Shown: positions 6,326-12,329 of the stretch, in pieces
Numbering within the stretch: position 1 is the first letter of the stretch
Layout of the letters: every line of letters starts with the position of its first letter
NCBI GenBank assembly: GCA_900553825.1
Contig: USEV01000012.1
Span: forward strand, 1 to 12,329
Reading direction: 5' to 3'
From: an uncultured Eubacteriales bacterium
GTDB lineage: Bacteria > Bacillota > Clostridia > Christensenellales > CAG-917
DNA length: 12,329 bases
Position numbers and translations under genes: made by a program
Notes under the pieces: generated by a model
The model's input: only the letters and a program-made list of their open reading frames with translations
Databases searched by the model: none
Told to the model about the DNA's origin: nothing

Positions 6326-6354
6326 ATTATATCCTCAAAGGATTTGAATGTAAA
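6326..6354 (-). promoter_or_regulatory. Sigma-A-type promoter for pfkA
   Basis: On the - strand, TTTACA (6354-6349) and a consensus TATAAT (6331-6326) are separated by exactly 17 bases. This is the best promoter match in the window. Transcription would start near 6319, with a leader of about 79 bases before pfkA. Confidence 0.85.
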
Positions 6355-6418
6355 GCGAATTGCGGGATTTGCCATTCCGCCCTTCGACAAACAACGCGGG
6401 GATTCGACCGTCTGCGAC

Positions 6419-6437
6419 AAAACGGAGTGTCCTCCGT
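6419..6437 (-). terminator. Weak intrinsic terminator after dnaE
   Basis: On the - strand, ACGGAG and CTCCGT form a 6-bp stem with a four-base loop (GACA), followed by TTT after the stem. It starts 12 bases beyond the dnaE stop and lies upstream of the pfkA promoter, a sensible place to end or attenuate the murB-to-dnaE transcript. The stem and T run are short. Confidence 0.5.
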
Positions 6438-6449
6438 CCCTCCCGCGGC

Positions 6450-9400
6450 TTATTTCCGCGAGCGGTCGTAACGGACATGGTTTTCGCCGACGATTGTGCC
6501 GAGGCGCCTTATGAGCTCGTCCGTGGGCTCAACCTTCTGCGCGAATTCGCGCAGGCACATCTTGCCGTCCGCGCCACGCATCTGCGCCCTCACGGGCACA
6601 TCGCCCGGGAACATCGCGATTATTCCCGTCACGAGGCGGATTGTGGAATCGCCGTCCACCAGCACATACACCACCCCGGAACGGATTGCGGCGGCGTTCT
6701 TTTTCCTGGTGTTTTCCCACGGCTCGAGCTTGTCGATGACGATTTTGGGCTCGCTCTCGTCGCGCAGGTCCACCCTGCCGTACACCTTCATGGGCGTGCC
6801 CGCTTCGAGCAGCATCCCGTATTGCTCGTACGCTCTCGGATACATCGCAAAGGCTATCGAGCCCTCCCTGTCCTCCAGCCTGCCCACGGCAAACCTCTGC
6901 TGTTTGCCCGTCATCTTGCGCTCGTGTGATTCGACTATGCAGCCCATCTTCACCGTCCTGCCCGCGAAATCGCGGTTGAGGGTGATGACCTCGTCGCCGT
7001 TTTCGTCGTATTCGCGCAGGGTGAGCATGGAGGTGGAGAAATCGAACTCGTGCGCCGTGTCGGCGTAGTCGTCGAGGGGGTGTCCGCTGATGTACATCCC
7101 GAGCACCTCCTTTTCGCCCGCGAGCACCTGCATGACATCGTATTCCGGCAGCTCCGTATAGCTGACGCTGACATCCTCGATGAGCTCGTCAAAGAGCGAG
7201 AGCTGCCCTTCCATCTTGTTCTTCCTGTCGCTGGACACCGCGTCCATAATGCGCTCGTAGGACGCCATGAGCGTGGAGCGCGTCTTGCCGAAGCAGTCGA
7301 ACGCGCCGCCCTTGATGAGGCTCTCTATCATGCGCTTGTTCACCTGCCCGGAGCACCGCACTATGAAGTCGCGCAGGTCCGAGAACTCGCCGTTGGCACG
7401 GCGTTCGCCGAGCACGAACTCCATCGCCTGCTCGCCCACATTCTTTATGCCCATGAGCCCGTAACGCACATTGTCGTTCTCGATGGAGAACACCTTTTTG
7501 GAGCGGTTGATGTCGGGCGCGAGGATTTTGACCCCGGTGCGACGGAGATAATTGATGTAGTGCTCCACCTCTTCGGCGTTGGTGATGCGGTTGTTTATGA
7601 CCGCGGTGATGAAGTGGGTGGGATAGTAGCATTTGAGCCATGCGGTCTGATACGCCAGGACTGCGTATGCCGCGGCGTGCGACTTGTTGAAGGCGTAGTT
7701 GGCGAACTTCAGAATCTGGTCGAACAGCTCGTTTGCGATTTCCGCGCTGACGCCGTTTGCGACCGCGCCGGGAATCTGTCGCTTGGTGGTGTCGCCGGGG
7801 AGCACGCCGCCGTTGATGAAAATCTGCCGCTGTTCTTTCAGCACATCCATCTTCTTTTTGGATATGCTCCTCCTCATGATGTCCGCGCCGCCGAAGGAAT
7901 AGCCCGCGATTTTCTGCGCAATCTGCATGACCTGTTCCTGGTACACGATGCACCCGTAGGTGGTTTCCAGCACCTCGCGGAGCAAGGGGTGGGCGTAATG
8001 GACGCTCTGCGGCGACCGCTTGCCCTTGATGAATATGTCGAGGAACTGCATGGGACCGGGACGGTACATGGAGATGCCCGCCATGACATCCTCGAGGCTG
8101 GTGGGCTGAAGCTGCATCATGAACTTCTTTATGCCGCCGCCCTCGAGCTGGAACACGGCCTCGCAGTCGCCGCCCGCGATGAGGGAATACACGGCGGGGT
8201 CCTCGTAACCCTGCTTGTTGAAGTCGACATCGACGCCCTTGTCCTCTTTGATGTAGTGCACCGCCTCGCTTATGTCGGTGAGCGTCTTGAGCCCGAGGAA
8301 GTCCATTTTGAGGAGCCCCTGCGCCTCGACCATGTTCTTGTCGAACTGCGTGGTGATGTCGTTGCCGTTCCTGGAGAGCGGGACATGCTCCACTATGGGG
8401 TCGCCGCAGATGACGACGCCCGCGGCGTGCATGGACGCCTGGCGCGGCATGCCTTCGAGCTCGATTGCCGTGTCGATGACCTTTTTCGCGGTGGGGTTGG
8501 TCTTGTAGAGGTTGGCAAATTCCTCGGAATAGAGGCTGCTGTCGGGCGAAAGGCACTGCCTGAGGAGCACCTTGCCCGTGGGGATATCCTTCACCCAGTT
8601 GTTGGAATCGGTGAACGGCACATCGTAGACGCGCGCGACATCCTTGACCGCCGCCTTTGCGCTCATGGTGGAATAGGCGATGATCTGCGACACATTCTGC
8701 GCGCCGTACTTGCCGACGACATACTCGATGATTTCGGGGCGACGCACGAAACAGAAGTCAATGTCGAAGTCGGGCATGGAAACCCTCTCCTCCGAGAGGA
8801 ACCTCTCGAAGAGGAGGCTGTAACGCAACGGGTCAACATCGGTTATTCCAATCGAATACGCGACAAGGCTCCCGACGCCGCTTCCTCTGCCGGGTCCGAC
8901 GGGAATCCCCCTCTCCTTCGCCGCGTTGACGAAGTCCCACACGATTAGGAAGTAGTCGTTGAAGCCGCACCTGTCGATGACGCCGAGCTCGTAATTCAGC
9001 CTCTCCGTAATCTCGGGCGTTATCTCGGCATAGCGGCGGTGAATCCTCTCCCACGCGAGGTCGTGCAGGTACTGCTTCGCGTCCCTGCCGTTCATGTCGT
9101 CGTTCTCGTAATGGGGGATAAATGTCTTCTTGTACTTGACGACGAAGTAGTCGCCGTCAACCTTGTCGGCAATCTCCTTCGTGCTCTCGATGGCCTCGGG
9201 AATCCAGGAGAAAAGCTCCTCCATTTCCTCGCCGCTCTTGAGATAGAAATTGTCGTTCTGAAAGCGCGTGCCAACGGCGTCCGTCTTCTTGCACTGCAGG
9301 TTGATGCACATCATGGTGTCCTGCGTATCGGCGTCGCGGCGGGTGAGATAGTGCGCGTCGTTGGTGGCAACAACCTTCACGCCTATCTCGTGCGCAAGCG

Positions 9401-10019
9401 TGACGAGCGGGTTGAGAATCCTCTTCTGTTCCTCGAGCCCGTGGTCCTGCAATTCGATGTAAAAGTCCCCTTCCTCGAACATATCCCTGAGGCGTATGGC
9501 GTAAGCCTTCGCCCCTTCGTAGTCGCCCTTGAGCAAAAGCGACGGTATGCGCCCCGCAAGGCACGCCGAGCAGCATATCAGCCCCTCGGAATGCTTTTCG
9601 AGAAGGTCGAGGTCAATCCTGGGTTTCATGTAGTAGCCGTCCACGAAGGACACCGTGGAAAGCTTCATGAGGTTCTTGTAGCCGACGAGGTTCTTTGCAA
9701 GCAGGATGAGATGGTCGCGGCGGTGAAGGGTCTCGGGGGTCTTGACGGTGAGGTCGTCCGCCACATAGAATTCGCTGCCGATGATGGGCTTGAGCCCCGC
9801 CTCGCGCATCGCCGAGACAAAGGAGTGCACGCCGTAGAGGTTGCCGTGGTCGGTGATTGCGCACGCGGTCATGCCCATGCTCTTCAACGCCTCGCAGAGA
9901 GGCGACACATGCAGGACCTTGTCCGCCTCCGTGTCGGAAAGGACGCTCTGATTGAGCCTTATCGCCCCGTCGAGCAAGCTGTATTCGCTGTGTACATGCA
10001 AATGCACAAAGTCAGTCAT
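6450..10019 (-). CDS. dnaE: DNA polymerase III subunit alpha, DnaE
   Basis: A 1189-residue C-family replicative DNA polymerase. The N-terminal PHP domain begins with HLHVHSEYSLLDG (6-18), followed by TDHGNLYG (56-63), SEFYV with Glu83, SACLAGRIP, and TNDAHYL with Asp221 and His223. The metal-binding positions look intact. The polymerase active site has Asp419 and Asp421 in PDFDIDF and Asp573 in KMDFLGLKTL. A helix-hairpin-helix region lies near 850-910 and an OB-fold near 1015-1090, followed by a C-terminal domain of about 100 residues. This PHP-first, OB-late order marks DnaE rather than PolC. Gram-positives normally have both, and PolC is not in the window. The ATG at 10019 is chosen because GGAGGAGAT immediately precedes it; the frame stays open to 10082 within whiA without support. 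It lies 34 bases after whiA, probably co-transcribed. Confidence 0.98.
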   Translation of the reverse strand: MTDFVHLHVHSEYSLLDGAIRLNQSVLSDTEADKVLHVSPLCEALKSMGMTACAITDHGNLYGVHSFVSAMREAGLKPIIGSEFYVADDLTVKTPETLHRRDHLILLAKNLVGYKNLMKLSTVSFVDGYYMKPRIDLDLLEKHSEGLICCSACLAGRIPSLLLKGDYEGAKAYAIRLRDMFEEGDFYIELQDHGLEEQKRILNPLVTLAHEIGVKVVATNDAHYLTRRDADTQDTMMCINLQCKKTDAVGTRFQNDNFYLKSGEEMEELFSWIPEAIESTKEIADKVDGDYFVVKYKKTFIPHYENDDMNGRDAKQYLHDLAWERIHRRYAEITPEITERLNYELGVIDRCGFNDYFLIVWDFVNAAKERGIPVGPGRGSGVGSLVAYSIGITDVDPLRYSLLFERFLSEERVSMPDFDIDFCFVRRPEIIEYVVGKYGAQNVSQIIAYSTMSAKAAVKDVARVYDVPFTDSNNWVKDIPTGKVLLRQCLSPDSSLYSEEFANLYKTNPTAKKVIDTAIELEGMPRQASMHAAGVVICGDPIVEHVPLSRNGNDITTQFDKNMVEAQGLLKMDFLGLKTLTDISEAVHYIKEDKGVDVDFNKQGYEDPAVYSLIAGGDCEAVFQLEGGGIKKFMMQLQPTSLEDVMAGISMYRPGPMQFLDIFIKGKRSPQSVHYAHPLLREVLETTYGCIVYQEQVMQIAQKIAGYSFGGADIMRRSISKKKMDVLKEQRQIFINGGVLPGDTTKRQIPGAVANGVSAEIANELFDQILKFANYAFNKSHAAAYAVLAYQTAWLKCYYPTHFITAVINNRITNAEEVEHYINYLRRTGVKILAPDINRSKKVFSIENDNVRYGLMGIKNVGEQAMEFVLGERRANGEFSDLRDFIVRCSGQVNKRMIESLIKGGAFDCFGKTRSTLMASYERIMDAVSSDRKNKMEGQLSLFDELIEDVSVSYTELPEYDVMQVLAGEKEVLGMYISGHPLDDYADTAHEFDFSTSMLTLREYDENGDEVITLNRDFAGRTVKMGCIVESHERKMTGKQQRFAVGRLEDREGSIAFAMYPRAYEQYGMLLEAGTPMKVYGRVDLRDESEPKIVIDKLEPWENTRKKNAAAIRSGVVYVLVDGDSTIRLVTGIIAMFPGDVPVRAQMRGADGKMCLREFAQKVEPTDELIRRLGTIVGENHVRYDRSRK

Positions 10020-10053
10020 ATCTCCTCCGATGTATCCCCCGTACCGCGGCGCG

Positions 10054-10998
10054 TCAGTCGCCGAATCCGTTTTCTCTTGCAATCTCCACCAGCTTGCGCA
10101 GGCGGTGGTTCAGACAGCTCTTGCTCACGCCCAGGATGTCGGCAAGCTCCGTCATGCTCGCCTGCGGGTACTCCATCCTCGCGCACGCCGTGTCACGCAG
10201 GGCGGGCGCCAGCGACGAGAGCCCCTCGCTCTCCTCGATGGCTCCGATTGCCATGAGCTGTTTCATCGCGGCGGCATAGGTCTTGTCGAGGTTTGCCGCC
10301 TCGCATATCGTCACGCGGTTGATGCTGTTTGCCGTTTCGCGCTCGTCGATGACCGCTTTGAGTTTGAGCACGCTCTCCGCAAGCCCGAGCACGGCGAGCA
10401 TACCGAGAATCTCGTCCTTGTCCTTGATGTAGACGAGATGCGCCGCGCCGCGTTCGCTCGTCTTTGCCTTTATGCCGAGGTCGGAAAGCAACGCGACTAT
10501 CTCCTCGGCGTACTCCGCGTCGGACACGGCAAATTCGAAGTGGTAGCCCTCGCGCTTTTCGCCGGAGTTCTCCACCGACGGCGCATAGACGCTCCCGCAC
10601 GCCATCATCAGCCCTTTGAGGTACGCCACGGCGAGGGTTCTGTTGGTGCGCACGAACGACGGCACTCCCGCCTCCATGGCGTGGAGGTCGTCAATCGCCT
10701 GACGCGCAAAGCCCGTGGGCACGGCGACGGAATACGCCGTCCCGCCCTTTTTCACCCCGGACTTTATGTGCTCGACCGCAATCTCGAACTCCGTCGGGTA
10801 AAAGTCCTTGAGCATGCCCGTGACGGCGAGGCACTCCTCGTAGGAGGACAGCGCGAACACGAGATTCTTGCGCTTGCCCGTGATGTGCAGATATCCCGCC
10901 TGTTTTGTCACCGCGCACAGAAACGCCAGCTCCTCCTCCCTCTCGGAGGGGAGCACGGTCAGCAACTCTTTTGCGGCGTTTTCCTTGAAAGACGACAT
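10054..10998 (-). CDS. whiA: DNA-binding protein WhiA
   Basis: A 314-residue member of the WhiA family of Gram-positive regulators, needed for sporulation septation in Streptomyces and linked to cell division and chromosome segregation in Bacillus. The N-terminal half has the degenerate LAGLIDADG homing-endonuclease-like fold, including YLKGLMMACGSVYAP (126-140). The conserved NRVTICEAANLDKT segment (227-240) follows. The C-terminal helix-turn-helix is MTELADILGVSKSCLNHRLRKL (282-303). The start at 10998 has AGAGG five bases upstream; the earlier start at 11040 lies within the PHP gene. It begins 8 bases after the PHP-gene stop and is followed by dnaE. In many relatives rapZ and yvcK sit directly upstream of whiA; here they are absent. 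Confidence 0.95.
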   Translation of the reverse strand: MSSFKENAAKELLTVLPSEREEELAFLCAVTKQAGYLHITGKRKNLVFALSSYEECLAVTGMLKDFYPTEFEIAVEHIKSGVKKGGTAYSVAVPTGFARQAIDDLHAMEAGVPSFVRTNRTLAVAYLKGLMMACGSVYAPSVENSGEKREGYHFEFAVSDAEYAEEIVALLSDLGIKAKTSERGAAHLVYIKDKDEILGMLAVLGLAESVLKLKAVIDERETANSINRVTICEAANLDKTYAAAMKQLMAIGAIEESEGLSSLAPALRDTACARMEYPQASMTELADILGVSKSCLNHRLRKLVEIARENGFGD

Positions 10999-11006
10999 TT
11001 CAACCT

Positions 11007-11777
11007 CTATTTTGCGGTGTTGAACCCCGTTTTGTCGCAAAACCGCGGCTTTGCGCCCAGCCCGCAGACGCGGCTTTCGTCTATGCCGTGCCTCCGCACG
11101 AAATCCAGAACCCGCGCGAATCCTCCGACATCGCCGGTGGAGTGTGCGTCGGAGCCGAGGATGAACTCAACTCCCGATGCGACGAGCTCGTCCGCACAGC
11201 TCTCGAGCGCGTCGATGTGCTTTTCGTTGAGCTCGATGTACACCCCTTTCGCCTTTGCCGCGGCGCACACGGCGTTTATGTCGGTCTGCGCCCTGTGCCC
11301 GAGATGACACACGACATCCACGGGGTAACGCTCGATTGCGGCGACGAACGCGCGCGTGTTCATCTCCACCATGCTCTCCGCGCTCCTCGCCTTTGCGCTC
11401 CCCCAGCCGTTCACGAGGACGAAGCGCGAAGCCGCCGCGACATACTTCCTTTGGAGCAGTCGGTGAAAGCCGATGTGCAGGGCGTCGCAGGCGCGAATCA
11501 TCTCGTCGGGCAGGTCGATGTACCCCTCGGGCGAAACGATGTTCGCCTCCACGCTGCGGTACACCCTGATGCCGCCCTTCGCGTTCTCGCGGGCGATTTC
11601 CTCACCCTGACGGGCGAACTTGGCGGGCGTCTGGTGAAAGACGGTGCTCCCGCAACCGTGGTCGGCGACGGCTATCTCCGAAAGCCCGAGCTCCTTTGCG
11701 CGCGCAACCTTTGCGGCAACGGTACCCCTGCCGTCGCTTGCCCGCGTGTGAATGTGATAGTCGCCGAATGCACTCAT
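11007..11777 (-). CDS. PHP-domain metal-dependent phosphoesterase (YcdX-like)
   Basis: A 256-residue stand-alone PHP-domain protein, predicted to be a cytosolic metal-dependent phosphatase of the YcdX/histidinol-phosphatase-like group. Likely metal ligands follow the PHP order: His8 and His10 with Asp15 (DYHIHTRASDG), His40 in VADHG, Glu77 in SVEANI, His101 and His105 in HIGFH, His158 in CHLGH, and Asp210 and His212 in GSDAHS. The substrate is unknown. Its place between murB and whiA matches the PHP gene found in this cluster in many Clostridia, which argues against a dedicated histidine-biosynthesis role. The start at 11777 is chosen over 11795 because AGGAAGG lies four bases upstream and the PHP motif begins at once; the earlier ATG overlaps the murB stop. 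The gap to murB is 10 bases. Confidence 0.88.
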   Translation of the reverse strand: MSAFGDYHIHTRASDGRGTVAAKVARAKELGLSEIAVADHGCGSTVFHQTPAKFARQGEEIARENAKGGIRVYRSVEANIVSPEGYIDLPDEMIRACDALHIGFHRLLQRKYVAAASRFVLVNGWGSAKARSAESMVEMNTRAFVAAIERYPVDVVCHLGHRAQTDINAVCAAAKAKGVYIELNEKHIDALESCADELVASGVEFILGSDAHSTGDVGGFARVLDFVRRHGIDESRVCGLGAKPRFCDKTGFNTAK

Positions 11778-11787
11778 GATTCCTTCC

Positions 11788-12329
11788 TCATTCAAGGAGC
11801 ACGAACTCCCTTTGAAGCGTCACGCCGAAGAGGTCGCGGACCCGCCTTTCGGCGAGCTTGGCAAGCGAGAGAAAATCCGCCGCCGTGCCTCCCCCGGCAT
11901 TCACGATGAAATTTGCGTGGACGGGGGAAATCATCGCCCCGCCGCACCGCACGCCCTTCAACCCCGCCCTCTCGACGAGGAGCCCCGCCGACACGGTGAC
12001 CGCGCCGACCACGGCGCCCGCGCTGTCGGGCAGGCTCTCGAGCAGGGCTTGCGCAAGCGGAGTCGCGCCCGAAAGCACACACCGCCTGAACACGCTGCCG
12101 CACGAGGGAGCAAGGGGTTGGGAACCGCGCCGCACGGCGAGATATTCCTCCGCCCTCCGCTCGCTTTCCTTCGCGCTCATGCGGTCGAGCCGCAGGGTCA
12201 CTCCGAGCACGGGAAGCCGCACGCCCCGACGGTAGCCGAAGTCCGCTTCCTCGCGCTTCAACACCACTGTTTCGCCTGAAACGGGGTTTAAGCACTCGAT
12301 TTCGACGACATAATCCCCTATTTCAGCCC
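11788..12329 (-). CDS. murB: UDP-N-acetylenolpyruvoylglucosamine reductase MurB, partial
   Basis: MurB is the FAD-dependent, NADPH-using reductase that makes UDP-N-acetylmuramate in cytosolic peptidoglycan synthesis. Only the C-terminal 180 or so residues are present; the 5' part lies beyond the right edge. Reading in from the edge gives AEIGDYVVEIECLNPVSGET, then FGYRRG, QPLAPSCGSVFRR with the conserved serine of the proton-donor loop, GLKGVRCGGAMISPVHANFIVN, and the FGV..L..E end of the family. The loop has Cys where Ala is more usual (PSCGSVF), a mild variation. A GTG at 12267 could be taken for a start, but the MurB sequence clearly continues upstream of it. It is the first visible gene of the murB-PHP-whiA-dnaE block, so the operon promoter is outside the window. 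Confidence 0.95.
   Translation of the reverse strand, partial: AEIGDYVVEIECLNPVSGETVVLKREEADFGYRRGVRLPVLGVTLRLDRMSAKESERRAEEYLAVRRGSQPLAPSCGSVFRRCVLSGATPLAQALLESLPDSAGAVVGAVTVSAGLLVERAGLKGVRCGGAMISPVHANFIVNAGGGTAADFLSLAKLAERRVRDLFGVTLQREFVLLE

Noticed and set aside
7050..8948. 632-residue + strand open frame antisense to dnaE
   Set aside because: It lies wholly opposite a clear dnaE, has low-complexity His/Glu/Val/Asp composition typical of antisense frames in GC-rich DNA, and shows no motif or ribosome site.
10020..10082. Upstream extension of DnaE by 21 residues
   Set aside because: It would overlap the end of whiA, while GGAGGAGAT sits directly before the ATG at 10019, where the PHP domain begins.
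9952..11307. 451-residue + strand frame across dnaE, whiA and the PHP gene
   Set aside because: It is antisense to three confidently identified genes and shows no recognisable domain.
1..12329. CRISPR arrays, tRNA or rRNA genes, insertion sequences, phage or defence genes
   Set aside because: No spaced repeats, cloverleaf-like sequence, transposase or integrase motifs were seen; the coding space is filled by housekeeping genes.

Overview
The window looks like a contig end from a GC-rich Gram-positive bacterium (Bacillota, probably Clostridia-like). The reasons are WhiA, the murB / PHP / whiA / dnaE / pfkA gene order, a PPi-type phosphofructokinase, and good AGGAGG-like ribosome binding sites before almost every gene. 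Taxonomy is an inference; there is no rRNA or other decisive marker. The first 52 bases are not genomic: they are Illumina/Nextera adapter fused to the interior of a leuB gene, so the left edge is a sequencing artefact.

Layout from left to right. (1) Bases 53-938: leuB on the + strand, lacking its N-terminus because of the adapter, and ending at a strong hairpin terminator (1069-1097). (2) Bases 1099-4511: a - strand operon read as PPi-dependent phosphofructokinase, then an RlmD-type 23S rRNA m5U methyltransferase (14-base overlap), then a YbaK-family aminoacyl-tRNA deacylase, then a short degenerate membrane-protein fragment that runs into the terminator shared with leuB. (3) Bases 4512-4662: a divergent promoter region with well-formed sigma-A-type promoters for pfp and luxS and an inverted repeat between them. 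(4) luxS on the + strand, converging on pfkA across a bidirectional terminator (5210-5244). (5) Bases 5251-12329: a - strand block read as murB (5' part beyond the window), a PHP-domain phosphoesterase, whiA, dnaE, then pfkA, which has its own promoter.

How the genes fit together. The right-hand block combines cell-wall precursor synthesis (MurB), a division-linked regulator (WhiA), DNA polymerase III alpha (DnaE) and ATP-dependent phosphofructokinase. This is a conserved Gram-positive neighbourhood, but rapZ and yvcK, which often sit between the PHP gene and whiA, are absent here. Two phosphofructokinases with different predicted phosphoryl donors (PPi at 3267-4511, ATP at 5251-6240) lie within 750 bases of each other with luxS between them.

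No phage, IS element, CRISPR array, tRNA or rRNA was seen. Nearly all of the window is well-known housekeeping genes. I do not see a convincing undescribed system. The points most worth checking are the paired phosphofructokinases, the luxS/pfp divergent operator candidate, the compacted whiA cluster and the broken small membrane gene with its tandem repeat.
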